Shown here: positions 49,361 to 58,388 of the stretch, piece after piece
Layout: every line of letters begins with the position of its first letter
Numbering within the stretch: position 1 is the first letter of the stretch
Assembly: GCA_047600785.1 (NCBI GenBank)
Contig: JASGKH010000002.1
Location: 682,001-746,000, forward strand
DNA: 64,000 nucleotides
Direction of reading: 5' to 3'
From: Breznakibacter sp047600785
GTDB lineage: Bacteria; Bacteroidota; Bacteroidia; Bacteroidales; Marinilabiliaceae
Program-made: the position numbers and the translations under genes
The notes under the pieces: generated by a model
What the model saw: only the letters and a program-made list of their open reading frames with translations
Databases searched by the model: none
Told to the model about the DNA's origin: nothing

Positions 49361-50152
49361 TTACAAAACGTTGTTTATGAGCAGATAGGCCGTAAGGATG
49401 GTGGTGAGTATCCCCAGGCTGAAATTTTCCCCGATGCCCCATGATTTGGCGGCCATCGGTTTCACATATATCACGTCGTTGGGATATACATAATAAATGT
49501 CGGAATTGACAATGTACTTGTCCCTCAAATCAATCTTGTAAGTGACGGGACCGTTCCCCGTTTGCCTCAGCAGCAACACTTCCTTGCGTTTGCCGTAAGC
49601 AGTGAGTTCCCCCATCAGTCCCACAGCTTCAAACAACGTGATTTGGTCTTTGGGCATGGTTTTTAACCCGGGGCTTCGTACCTCGCCCAATGCGGTAAAC
49701 GAGGCATTGGTCATGGTCACTTTAATGGCTGCATCTTTCAGGAAAGGTTCAAGGGCCTGCCTGATCCGCTCCCTGGCCTGGAATACATTGCAATTGGCAA
49801 GATTGATCTTACCGGCAAAGGGGAAATCAATATTTAGCTGGTCATCGATCTGGTACGAGTAAAGGCGGTTGGTGCCTTCCTGCATGGTTTGGGTTATCCC
49901 TTGGGTCGGGTTAAAGAATTCCGATATTTTAGGATCGACGGTGTAAACCCGGATATAGAGATAGTCGTTGGGTTTAAGGATATATTTGCCGGTGATTTCG
50001 GTCAACGTGTCAAATTGGGTTTGGGCATTTCCCTGTTTCGACAAATCCTGCAGGTACATGGTTTGTTTACGGGGGATGCACCCCCCCCATAGGGTGGCGA
50101 TGGCCAGTATTGCGATCCAGAGAGGTGTGGAATGATGTGTTTTAATGCTCAT
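49361..50152 (-). CDS. wza: Wza-type polysaccharide export lipoprotein
   Basis: From ATG 50152 the product is 263 residues with a lipoprotein signal ending in LWGGC. The Poly_export domain is seen as KYILKPNDYLYIRVYTVDP, followed by SLBB-like segments (NASFTALGEVRSPGLKTMPK, with DQITLFEAVGLMG) and a C-terminal helix from about residue 240 (LGILTTILTAYLLI). This is the short Bacteroidota form of the outer-membrane channel lipoprotein through which capsule or exopolysaccharide leaves. The adjacent Wzc copy 2 would gate it. The frame extends to 50233 but those 27 residues precede the signal peptide. Confidence 0.9.
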   Translation of the reverse strand: MSIKTHHSTPLWIAILAIATLWGGCIPRKQTMYLQDLSKQGNAQTQFDTLTEITGKYILKPNDYLYIRVYTVDPKISEFFNPTQGITQTMQEGTNRLYSYQIDDQLNIDFPFAGKINLANCNVFQARERIRQALEPFLKDAAIKVTMTNASFTALGEVRSPGLKTMPKDQITLFEAVGLMGELTAYGKRKEVLLLRQTGNGPVTYKIDLRDKYIVNSDIYYVYPNDVIYVKPMAAKSWGIGENFSLGILTTILTAYLLINNVL

Positions 50153-50190
50153 CGACGCGGTGTATGTGAGAGTGTTTTTGATTTGCCAAA

Positions 50191-50198
50191 CAAAAATA
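50191..50198 (-). promoter_or_regulatory. Candidate -7 element for the wza-wzc operon
   Basis: On the minus strand this reads TATTTTTG, a perfect TAnnTTTG, 39 bases before the wza ATG; the upstream TTG element is not evident. Confidence 0.4.
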
Positions 50199-50224
50199 TG
50201 ATTTTTTGGGGAAATACGGGGTAT

Positions 50225-50257
50225 AACCCCCAAAGGTTTCCAAAACCTTTGGGGGTT
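50225..50257. repeat. AACCCCCAAAGG palindrome between divergent wza and nucleotidyltransferase genes
   Basis: A perfect 15-bp stem (50225-50239 with 50243-50257) and 3-base loop. It belongs to the same family as the palindromes at 36611 and 51369 but lies upstream of both flanking genes, so it is not simply their terminator. Confidence 0.75.
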
Positions 50258-50311
50258 TGAAATTCCCGATGTTTTTTCACAACTTGCATGGCATAAAACC
50301 CGATTCTTTCA

Positions 50312-51352
50312 ATGCCGACCCAATTACAGCGCGTGGTGGCGTTATGCCGCCTCAAAGAGCCCATGGTGTACGAACCGGAACTTCTGGAACGCGATTTCCC
50401 GTTTCTGGTGGCAAACGGGGTAGCCCCTTGGTGTTTTTATCAGCTCAAACAAGCGGAACGTCACAATGTCGATCCGTCGGTGCTGGCGCTGTTTCGCCAA
50501 AGTTACATGGCCCAATTGGTACGTCACGGCCGGCTGACACACACCTATAAGCAAGTTGGGGTGCTTTTCAGGCAGGCTGCGTTGCCCATGGTCGCCCTTA
50601 AGGGCATGGCCCTTGCCAATCATGTGTACCCCGACGGTGCGTTGAGGCCCATGGGCGACATTGATGTGTTGGTGCCCGAGGGCAAGGGGGCCGATGCCAT
50701 TGCCTTGCTAAAAACCCTTGGGGCTTCTGAGGCCGTGGTGCCCCGGTCGGCATTGCACGAGCAAACATCGGCCCACATGAGGGCCATGCAGCTCGACGGG
50801 GTGTTAATTGAGGTGCACCAACGGCTGTTTGCTCTGGGCAGTGCCTGGAACGTGCCTTTGCGACGGGTTATTTCGGAAGCCGGCATGGGGCAGGGACCTG
50901 TGGATGTATTGCCCGATGTGTGGTTTGGCTACCATTTGGCGGCCCATGCCTGTTACGGTTACCAAATGGGAGGAATGCGCCTGGGATGGTTGCTCGATCT
51001 GGCGTTGCTTATGGATCGTCAGCCCGATCCTGCCGGGTTTGTGCGGCAGGTAATGGCATTAAATGTCCGTTTCCGTAACGAGCTGGCCGATGTGTGGGCA
51101 TGGGCCGACCTGTTGCGCCATCCGGATGTAGAATGGCCCGTTTCGTTTCCGCCGCTCGCGGCGTTTCGTCAGCCCGATGGGATCAAAAAAAACCACCGTT
51201 GGATCAACATAGGGAATATATGGATGACGCCGGGAATTGGCAACAAATTACACCTTTTCTTCCGCGAATTGTTTCCATGCAACGATTATATGCGCTTCCG
51301 CTACGGAAGAACGGGGATCGGTACCCGTCTGAGACGTTTCCGCTTGCGTTAG
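50312..51352 (+). CDS. Nucleotidyltransferase-family protein (NTP_transf_5)
   Basis: This 346-residue protein matches the NTP_transf_5 family (PF14907): a helical N-terminus (ELLERDFPFLVANGVAPWCFY), then the nucleotidyltransferase core with VALKGMALANHVYPDG and RPMGDIDVLVPEGKG, where the two Asp are the metal pair, followed by an acidic/hydrophobic block LIEVHQRLF. Members are common inside capsule and PEP-CTERM polysaccharide loci of many bacteria; their substrate is not established to my knowledge. It is the only plus-strand gene between the wza pair and the minus-strand glycosyltransferases and ends at a palindromic terminator. Confidence 0.82.
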   Translation: MPTQLQRVVALCRLKEPMVYEPELLERDFPFLVANGVAPWCFYQLKQAERHNVDPSVLALFRQSYMAQLVRHGRLTHTYKQVGVLFRQAALPMVALKGMALANHVYPDGALRPMGDIDVLVPEGKGADAIALLKTLGASEAVVPRSALHEQTSAHMRAMQLDGVLIEVHQRLFALGSAWNVPLRRVISEAGMGQGPVDVLPDVWFGYHLAAHACYGYQMGGMRLGWLLDLALLMDRQPDPAGFVRQVMALNVRFRNELADVWAWADLLRHPDVEWPVSFPPLAAFRQPDGIKKNHRWINIGNIWMTPGIGNKLHLFFRELFPCNDYMRFRYGRTGIGTRLRRFRLR

Positions 51353-51368
51353 GGCCCACAGCAGAACA

Positions 51369-51401
51369 AACCCCTCAAGGGTTTCAAAAACTTGAGGGGT
51401 T
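51369..51401. terminator. Bidirectional terminator between convergent nucleotidyltransferase and GT4 genes
   Basis: An 11-bp perfect stem AACCCCTCAAG (51369-51379 with 51391-51401) and 11-base loop, of the same family as 36611 and 50225. Confidence 0.75.
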
Positions 51402-51426
51402 ATAAGTTCGAGCGGTTGAGCCGTCT

Positions 51427-52530
51427 CTAAAATTCCCTTTTACCCGATTCCAGCATCTTTTGGTACACCATTGCCTGAGCTTGTGCAATTACCTGATTGC
51501 TATAGTGCTCTATAACCCATTTGGCCGAGTTTTGTGCCAGTTGGGCCAGTGATGTGAGCGGTTGCCGGTGCAACCATTTGAATGAGTTGACGATTTCGGA
51601 GGTGCTGGGTGTTGTACGTATGGCCATTTGTGCATCGAATGCTTCGGGGAAATTGCATCCGTCGGTTATTACTGGCACCAGTTGGTATGACATGGCTTCC
51701 AGCACGCTGGTGGGAAATCCTTCACTATGGGAAGGGAGTAAATAGATGTGGCATTTATTGAGTAAAGTTTCCTTCTCGCTGTTATAAATACCTCCCAAAT
51801 AAGTGATGTTCACATCGGGATAACGGTTTATCAATGCTTGTAATCGGGGCAGTTCCCCATCGTCGGGGCCGGCAATGTACAGGTGGCACATACCATGATT
51901 AAACTGCGGCGATTGCAGCCATGCTTCGGTCAATTGTAAAATACCCTTTTTGGCGTGCAGGCGTGCCATGAACAGGTAATTTACTTTCTCCGGAGAGTCC
52001 CATTTGTGGGTTTCAGTTTGGTTGGGCATGTGGATCCCATTGGGATTGAGCCACGTGTTTGCGTATAGCTTAAGCAAGTTTTCTTGTTCGGGCCTGCCCA
52101 CGGCCCTTACCACATTGGCTTGGCCTGACAACGGGTATTCAGCAAAGGTGAAATAGGCTTTCTTTTTCCATTTTTTTTGCAACATGCTCCACGGTTCCAA
52201 CATTCCGTGGGGTACATACACCCATGGATAGCCCATTCTTTTCAACGTAGCGCCCCAACGGGTCGCAAACTGCCAACAACCATGCGTGATCACCACGGTT
52301 GTTCGTTTGTCCGGCTGGCGCTCCTCTATCAACCTTTTAAGCGACGAACCTTTTAAATCATACAATGGCACCATCTGTACGTGTGGCAATTGTGGGGCAT
52401 TTTCAATATGAGGGTACCACAATTCGGTGGCAATACCCATGGCCTGTAAATTGGGAGCCGTGGCAACAGCTGCGTTCCAAATACCGAAGTTCACGGGCAA
52501 AAGGTTGTCAACAATGTTGAGAATGGTCAT
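51427..52530 (-). CDS. Family 4 glycosyltransferase
   Basis: From ATG 52530 this is a 367-residue GT-B enzyme. The C-terminal donor-binding half shows VNYLFMARLHAKKGILQL, GMCHLYIAGPDDGELPRL and the E-x7-E region LPSHSEGFPTSVLEAMSY, all typical of GT4. The N-terminal half has WNAAVATAPNLQAMGIATELW and VITHGCWQF. It lies 22 bp after the UDP-galactopyranose-mutase-like gene in the same minus-strand operon. The longer frame to 52563 would overlap that gene. The sugar transferred is unknown. Confidence 0.9.
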   Translation of the reverse strand: MTILNIVDNLLPVNFGIWNAAVATAPNLQAMGIATELWYPHIENAPQLPHVQMVPLYDLKGSSLKRLIEERQPDKRTTVVITHGCWQFATRWGATLKRMGYPWVYVPHGMLEPWSMLQKKWKKKAYFTFAEYPLSGQANVVRAVGRPEQENLLKLYANTWLNPNGIHMPNQTETHKWDSPEKVNYLFMARLHAKKGILQLTEAWLQSPQFNHGMCHLYIAGPDDGELPRLQALINRYPDVNITYLGGIYNSEKETLLNKCHIYLLPSHSEGFPTSVLEAMSYQLVPVITDGCNFPEAFDAQMAIRTTPSTSEIVNSFKWLHRQPLTSLAQLAQNSAKWVIEHYSNQVIAQAQAMVYQKMLESGKREF

Positions 52531-52552
52531 AACAGGACTATCTTTTGATGGC

Positions 52553-53827
52553 TTACAATTCAATCTGCGAAACGGTATTCATGGCACTCTCAATGGCTTT
52601 GTCCATGTTGTGGTATTCCCATTCTGCAAAACGACCTACTAGGAAGAAATTTTGAGGTCGGAGCTTTGCTTTCAATTCGTTGATTTTATCCCTGTCTCCC
52701 TTTTGTTGTATTACGTATGAATTTGGTTCATAATTGTAATCAATCATTTTCAAATTTCCAGGTAACAAGCTGAGTTGGTGTTCCATCATTGAAACCGGGA
52801 CTTCTCCGGAGAATTCGACAGTACACGATTTACGTGAGTTGACAGGTTGGTTGCTTGGACTAAAGTTGCCTGTGTATATGATACGGTGTGCTTGTGTTTG
52901 TGCTTCGGGCAAGTAGAGCCATGACAGATTGCAGGGATCGGTTTCGCACAGTAGGTTGCTTGTGCCGTTCGATTTTAAAGTAGTTAATTGCCCTGCAAGA
53001 TCTTTTAAATCGTTGGTTACTCCATGCATCATCGAGGCAAGCTTACGTACATCACCTGTGTAAATGATTGCTTCTGTTTTTATATTCCCATTTACCACCC
53101 AATGGCTGGCTGTTTTTTCGATGCTTTTGACTGGCATATCGGTTTGAAGGTGTACATGTGCGCTCAGTCTGTCGGCGATATGTTGTGAACCATTGTGTTT
53201 TGGGTAAAAAAAACTGCTATGGACCATTTGTTGCTCTCCCGAACGCAAAATGTTGCTTATGACCATCTCGCGATAATTGGGCATGGGTAGTTTACCATCC
53301 AGCCAGGGTAAAGCCACTAACGACAAATCGGTTTTCCATATTTTATGGTTGTAGGGTTTGAAATAAAGCTCATATAACGTGTGCCCGAAGTTTCCTTGCA
53401 GAAATGCTTCGAAATTGTCGTAAACATGGGGCGATTGGTAACCCTTCCGGTCTAAGTCCATAATTTCGTTGAAGATCTTGCGAACGGTATCTTCGTCAAA
53501 TCTGTACAAATGGTTTTCTAACGGATAGCCCAGAAGTTGATCGTGCATGAAAATAGCAGCTTCGCGACGTGCATTGATAAATTCATGGTTTTGATCGAAA
53601 TGGGACCAAAACCATTTGTTTACTTTCTCAACCTTGGTGTTGAAGACATGGCCACCTACCCGATGGAATAAATGCCCGTTCACGGTATCGCACTTTATCA
53701 AACCTCCCGGCTTGTGGGCTTGTTCCAAAACTAAGTGGGTTACACCCTTTTCTTTCAATATTTGTGCCGACGAAAGGCCCGAAACCCCTGCGCCGACAAT
53801 TAAAACTTGTGTATGGGTAATAGTCAT
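52553..53827 (-). CDS. UDP-galactopyranose-mutase-like FAD/NAD(P)-binding protein
   Basis: This 424-residue flavoprotein begins with the Rossmann dinucleotide loop VLIVGAGVSGLSSAQILKEK, then the second FAD motif EQAHKPGGLI and the HVGGHVF-like block HRVGGHVFNT. The segment FGHTLYELYFKPYNHKIWKT, with LSLVALPWLDGKLP, is shared by UDP-galactopyranose mutases and their relatives. A true mutase would supply UDP-galactofuranose to the neighbouring glycosyltransferases; relatives of this type in polysaccharide loci have also been annotated only as NAD(P)-binding or protoporphyrinogen-oxidase-like proteins. I rate the fold as certain and the mutase role as probable. Confidence 0.8.
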   Translation of the reverse strand: MTITHTQVLIVGAGVSGLSSAQILKEKGVTHLVLEQAHKPGGLIKCDTVNGHLFHRVGGHVFNTKVEKVNKWFWSHFDQNHEFINARREAAIFMHDQLLGYPLENHLYRFDEDTVRKIFNEIMDLDRKGYQSPHVYDNFEAFLQGNFGHTLYELYFKPYNHKIWKTDLSLVALPWLDGKLPMPNYREMVISNILRSGEQQMVHSSFFYPKHNGSQHIADRLSAHVHLQTDMPVKSIEKTASHWVVNGNIKTEAIIYTGDVRKLASMMHGVTNDLKDLAGQLTTLKSNGTSNLLCETDPCNLSWLYLPEAQTQAHRIIYTGNFSPSNQPVNSRKSCTVEFSGEVPVSMMEHQLSLLPGNLKMIDYNYEPNSYVIQQKGDRDKINELKAKLRPQNFFLVGRFAEWEYHNMDKAIESAMNTVSQIEL

Positions 53828-53840
53828 TGTCGTTTTTTGT

Positions 53841-54918
53841 TTAGGGCATGATCCAAAATTTATTGGTAATTTGGGCGGCCCATATTTGTGGTGAAAATCC
53901 TTTGATAATCCCTATTGATGTTTGACCCATTTTTGAGAGGGTTTCAGGTGGGGTTTCGGCCAATTGATTCAAACAGTTAACCAAATCTGGCAAACTTTGA
54001 TGGTTAAACTGCCAACCATTTTGCCCTTGGTGCAATAAATCGGGCAATGCACCCACCGCATCCGAAAGAATAAGAAGGTAAGCCTGCTGCCATGGCTTCG
54101 TTCACCACCAGCCCCCAGGGTTCAAAACGACTGGGTAAAATAAAACAAGACGCCTGCGCATACATGGCCGGTAACATATCGTAGCTTATCCAATTCTCAA
54201 GTATAATGCTGGGAATGGAGATTTGATCCCGGAGCTGTTCTTTTAACGAACCTCCTCCCACAAGACGCAACTGCCAGGTCTTTGACAGTTGAGATGCCTG
54301 AAATGCATCAATGAGCATTTGCAGGTTTTTCTCCGGCGCAAAACGAGCCACGCAAAGTAGTTGCGGCGGAGTGATCTTTGGGGTGCTGATGGCTGACGCA
54401 AAGTGATGGTTATCGACCACACTGTAGCCTTCTATAACGCGTGATGCTGGATATCCAAGTCGTTGGGCGAAATGTGTGGCAGCCCGTTTCCCTGAAACCA
54501 AGCAGACATCGGCAGATGTTCGCACCAACCATCCTTTCAATAAATCGGCCAATGAATTACCCGGATACCACGATTCGGCAAACATCAGTACCTTAATGCC
54601 TTTCATACGGCACCATAATAACATGCTTACGTAACAAGGGCGTCCGTATCCTGGAATACATACATGGGTGATGCGATATGACCGGACGATGGCTTTAAAT
54701 TGTCGTAAAGCTTCTTGGGTCGAAACCTGTTCTACCGGTTTTTCACTCAGTCGGAAGTAATTGGTGTCGTTGGTGTTGGCCCATTGATACAATCCATCAC
54801 CGGCACCCATATCAGCTGCAAAACAGTGATCTTTACCAATTATTGATTGTAATGCATACCATCTGGCACGGTGATAATCACCCATGCGGTCCCATAAAAG
54901 CAATATGTTTTTAGCCAT
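53841..54918 (-). CDS. Family 4 glycosyltransferase, frameshifted
   Basis: The first frame from ATG 54918 runs through IKVLMFAESWYPGNSLADLL, PQLLCVARFAPEKNLQMLI, and FILPSRFEPWGLVVNEAMAAGLP, the GT4 E-x7-E block, and then goes out of frame. The continuation in another frame reads GALPDLLHQGQNGWQF and ends at 53841. One extra T in the minus-strand run CCTTCTT (about 54075) explains it: CCTCTTATTCTT would read PLILSDAVGALPDLL, as in intact relatives, giving 358 residues. So this is a near-full-length GT4 that is either newly broken or a sequencing error. It lies 13 bp before the mutase-like gene in the same operon. Confidence 0.88.
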
Positions 54919-54973
54919 GTATTGTATTTTACCACCAAGTTGCAAGTTTTACCCTAAGCTCACTAATAAAAAA

Positions 54974-55003
54974 CTCTGCGCCCTCCGCGTTCTCTGCGGT
55001 TAG
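54974..55003. repeat. Degenerate CTCTGCGCCCTCCGCGTTCT intergenic repeat
   Basis: This matches a short TCTGCG/CTCCGCG-type unit that I recall as widespread between genes of Bacteroidota. It lies between two GT4 genes and carries no open frame. Confidence 0.4.
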
Positions 55004-55012
55004 CTCTTCTTT

Positions 55013-56251
55013 TTATAATTGCTCTTCCAATACCCTTTTTAGCCGCTCCCTATATGCCTCCCAACTGTACTTTAACGCCGCTTCTCTGGCATTTAGCCGC
55101 ATTTGAAGGTAAGCTTCGTCTGTTTTGTTACGCAGTTTTTCTATGGCATTGGCCAGGGCATCCACGTTGCGGATGGGCACAATATAACCATTCATGTCGT
55201 CATTGATCAGTTCAGGACCGATGGAGTGGGGGGTGGTGATTACCGGTAAGCCTGCTGCCATGGCTTCTACTATAACCAACCCGAAGCCTTCAAACACAGT
55301 GGGAAGTACCAGAGCATCGTAAGTACCATACAATTTGAACAATTCGCTTTGCGAGACGGGAGGATGGTAGTGAAAATGATTTTTGTACCCCTGCAAAGGA
55401 GAATCGTTGCCCTGAATACCCCCGATAAGGTGCAATTCAATGTCTCTATTGTTCAGTATTTTCATTGCTTCTAGCAGGTATTTTATACCCTTTCGTTGGG
55501 TTATTGTGCCTGCGTAAAGCAGTCTCAATGGGCGCTGGGTAATTTTGCTTTCAATTTGGGGGGTATAAGGCACATGGTCAATGTCACATCCCAAAGGAAG
55601 GTATAGGATCTGTTGATCAGCAACGCCAACCTCTTGCAATGTGGTAATGGTAAATGACGATGCTGCCACTACTTTATCTGCTAATAGGGGCTCTTCGATT
55701 AGTCGTGTTTCATAGCCAATGGGGAAGGTTAAATTGTCGATGGTGTGCGCCCATTCGGGATGTAATGACGACTCTTCTCCCAGTATACGTTTGGCCGCCA
55801 CCACGTGGGCGGTGGCCAATTCACACCACGTAGTGATGCCAAGTTGCCTGGCTGCTTGCAACGATTGATGGCAGCTACCCTGAAACCCCCAATAATGCGT
55901 GATTTGCTTGCGTGCCAGCGTATCAGATTTGCGTAAGATGCGTGCCACATAACCGTCAAATTTGACATCACGGGCATACACGGCTCGTTGAACAGCTGGG
56001 CTTTTGCCTTGGATGGCACGCAAAATGACTTCGGGTACTTCGAATCGCCAATTGGCATCGACCTTATTGCCAGGCAATCCATCAATAAAACGGCGTGTCC
56101 AGTAAGTGTTGCCTTTGCAGGTGAAATACCGTTGAAGTATAGGAGAGGCTAAATAACTACTGGTGTAAAAACGGTGTAAATGGCCTAAATCATTCAATGC
56201 ATTGGCCACTTGGTAACTATGCTGTTTACCACTATGGGAGAGGAGAATCAT
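55013..56251 (-). CDS. Family 4 glycosyltransferase
   Basis: This 412-residue GT-B enzyme begins MILLSHSGKQHSYQVANALN. The C-terminal half has LRLLYAGTITQRKGIKYLLE, IELHLIGGIQGNDSP and the E-x7-E block VLPTVFEGFGLVIVEAMAAG, then GLPVITTPHSIGPELINDD. Its N-terminal half, with HYWGFQGSCHQSLQAARQLG and CELATAHVVAAK, resembles transferases that act on lipid-linked acceptors. It is upstream of the frameshifted GT4 and in the same direction; the repeat between them holds no gene. Confidence 0.92.
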   Translation of the reverse strand: MILLSHSGKQHSYQVANALNDLGHLHRFYTSSYLASPILQRYFTCKGNTYWTRRFIDGLPGNKVDANWRFEVPEVILRAIQGKSPAVQRAVYARDVKFDGYVARILRKSDTLARKQITHYWGFQGSCHQSLQAARQLGITTWCELATAHVVAAKRILGEESSLHPEWAHTIDNLTFPIGYETRLIEEPLLADKVVAASSFTITTLQEVGVADQQILYLPLGCDIDHVPYTPQIESKITQRPLRLLYAGTITQRKGIKYLLEAMKILNNRDIELHLIGGIQGNDSPLQGYKNHFHYHPPVSQSELFKLYGTYDALVLPTVFEGFGLVIVEAMAAGLPVITTPHSIGPELINDDMNGYIVPIRNVDALANAIEKLRNKTDEAYLQMRLNAREAALKYSWEAYRERLKRVLEEQL

Positions 56252-56306
56252 GTTTTATGTTGTGTTCTTTGTCTGTTTAAGGTATGCGGCAGTGTTATAA
56301 AAAAGA

Positions 56307-57344
56307 CTATTTTTTTCTAATCGATGAACGTAGGGGATTTTCAACGAATCGGTATGACAAATCTGAAAACACAATGAGAAGTAGTAAATAGATATAAAAT
56401 AAGGGTTGGTTGATTTTGAGGCCCAAAAATGATAAGCCGGCTGTGAAGAAATAGAAAATAGGGAACTGAAGGATGTAAATACCGTAACTAATCTCTCCTA
56501 AATGAATAAAAAAAGGTCGTTTAAAGAGATTTGATAGTTTACTTCTGTCGGTTGCGAGGAATAGAATAAACAGAGCAAATAAGATAGATAAGAGTCCATT
56601 ATGGTAAATTAAACCTTTAATTGGACAGTATATTAATGTCAATATTGCAAAGGCAATGATTGTTAATTTTATTATTTGTGGGCTACCTGTATTATTCGTG
56701 TGGCGTATATAATATATTCCGGCCGTAATCCCTATAAAAAAAGAATTGAGGTGTAAAAGTGGATGATAAAGAAACCAATGCTTATGATGAAAACCAACTA
56801 ATAACTGTGTAAATGTTTGGCTTATTATAAAGATTGAAAGAGCTAAAAGTGAGAGGTATATGGTTTTTATGTGTTTTGATTGATTAATTATTAAAGGGAA
56901 TGACAGGTAAAATAAAGCCTCTACGCTTAATGACCAAGCTGCGGTATTTAAAGTGGTCGCTTTTTCAGGAATCCAAGCCTGGATCATCAGAGCATTTAAT
57001 AATGAATCGATGACGTTAGGTGTATAAGTATGTGGAATTTTGAGAATTTTCAGACGGATAAATAAATAAAGAAGCATGAGCAACATAGCCAAATAGTACA
57101 ATGGAAGAATACGAACTGCTCTGTTGCGAAGATATGAACGATATGATACATGGCTCTTTTTCCCATAAGCCAATACCATCACAAAGCCTGAAAGCACAAA
57201 AAAGTAACCTACACCCAAATTCGCATGTTTCACCAATGGTGAAAGACACGAATAATTAAATGGTATATATATATCGCCAAAGTGGAAAACAACAATGCTC
57301 ATTGCAGCTATAAAGCGGGTGAATGTTAGTTGGTCTGTATTCAT
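56307..57344 (-). CDS. Acyltransferase-3 family membrane protein
   Basis: This 345-residue integral-membrane protein has about ten helices of the Acyl_transf_3 (PF01757) fold. The N-terminus reads LTFTRFIAAMSIVVFHFGDI with the catalytic-type His, and YFFVLSGFVMVLAYGKK follows with the family's conserved SGF. GEISYGIYILQFPIFYFFTA is the usual C-terminal block. Such proteins O-acetylate or otherwise acylate sugars of exported glycans. The gene is A+T-rich relative to those before 55 kb, and an IS5-like element inserted about 15 bp upstream of its start codon. Confidence 0.9.
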   Translation of the reverse strand: MNTDQLTFTRFIAAMSIVVFHFGDIYIPFNYSCLSPLVKHANLGVGYFFVLSGFVMVLAYGKKSHVSYRSYLRNRAVRILPLYYLAMLLMLLYLFIRLKILKIPHTYTPNVIDSLLNALMIQAWIPEKATTLNTAAWSLSVEALFYLSFPLIINQSKHIKTIYLSLLALSIFIISQTFTQLLVGFHHKHWFLYHPLLHLNSFFIGITAGIYYIRHTNNTGSPQIIKLTIIAFAILTLIYCPIKGLIYHNGLLSILFALFILFLATDRSKLSNLFKRPFFIHLGEISYGIYILQFPIFYFFTAGLSFLGLKINQPLFYIYLLLLIVFSDLSYRFVENPLRSSIRKK

Positions 57345-57358
57345 TAAATCGAATCTTA

Positions 57359-58236
57359 GAAACTGTTTAAATTTTTAAAATGAATAATTTAAAGTATTGG
57401 CTATTAGTTATTTAATTGCGTAAATTAATGGTTTCCAGACTATTAAAAACGCATGAATTACCATCCAACCAACCTCTCTGATAGCCAATGGATGCTTTTA
57501 GAGAGGGTATTAAACGATATACGCAAAATAAAGTATTCTTTGCGAGATATTTTCAATGCCATCTCTATTTGCTTAAAACAGGCTGCCAATGGCACATGCT
57601 ACCCAAGTGTTTTCCCTACTAGGAGCTGGTTTATTACTACTTTACGAAGTGGAAGAACACCGAGGTTATCGAACAAATACACGGGTTCTTGCGGGACCAT
57701 ACCAGACAACGGGCTGGGAGAAAAGTCTCCTCATGCTTGGCCTGCATTGACAGTCGGTCGGTTAAGACAACCCGATTAGGTGGGCACGACCGGGGCTCTG
57801 ACGGCGGGAAACACATAAAAGGCCGTAAGCGCCATATCGTAACCGACACCACCATGGGGCTGCTTTGACGGTTGCGGTACATGCCACAAATATCCATGAC
57901 AGCAAGGGTGCATTTGATGTAATCGCCACGCTGAAAGGCCGTTTCGGCAGATTTGTCAAAATAGTGGCCGATGGCGGTTATCGCGGTGAACTGATTAGCA
58001 AAACCAAAGTTGCGTTCGGCTTTATGCTGGACATTGTTTTGAGGCCTGATGAATCGCCCAAGTTTAAGGTAATCCCCAAACGAAGGGTGGTTGAAAGGAC
58101 ATTTGTATGGTTCGAAAGCGATCGAAAGCTAAGTAAAGACTTTGAATACCTGGTAGATGCCAGTGAAATCATGATACAGGTCGCGATGGTAAAACTAATG
58201 CTTAATAGAATCAAATAACTAAATTTAAACAGTCAC
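57359..58236 (+). mobile_element. IS5-family insertion element (decayed)
   Basis: The element of 878 bp is bounded by imperfect 16-bp inverted ends containing ACTGTTTAAATTT (57362-57374) and its complement (58221-58233), and is flanked by a TTA direct repeat (57356-57358 and 58237-58239), consistent with the TNA target duplication of the IS1031/IS427 groups. The single transposase gene inside is broken. Confidence 0.8.
57453..58218 (+). pseudogene. IS5-family DDE transposase, disrupted
   Basis: The start MNYHPTNLSDSQWMLLERVL and the later pieces IKGRKRHIVTDTTMGLL, HATNIHDSKGAFDVIATLKG, KIVADGGYRGEL (DDE Asp) and RWVVERTF-like PKRRVVERTFVWFE belong to one IS5 transposase of about 255 residues. 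It is broken by a one-base loss near 57562-57566, an in-frame TAG at 57620-57622, and a one-base loss in the T-run 57864-57866. It cannot make an active enzyme as read, so the copy is immobile unless helped in trans. Confidence 0.88.
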
Positions 58237-58388
58237 TTAGATTTGTGATCTTTTTATTTTATGGTAAATCCCTGAGTGTTTGTAATTGGAAAAAACAAGC
58301 TGTATGGGCTTTTGATTTGGTTTATTACAAATCTAAAATATTAATCTATTTTTACATTTCTCATTGGTTGACCTTATATAATGTCATT

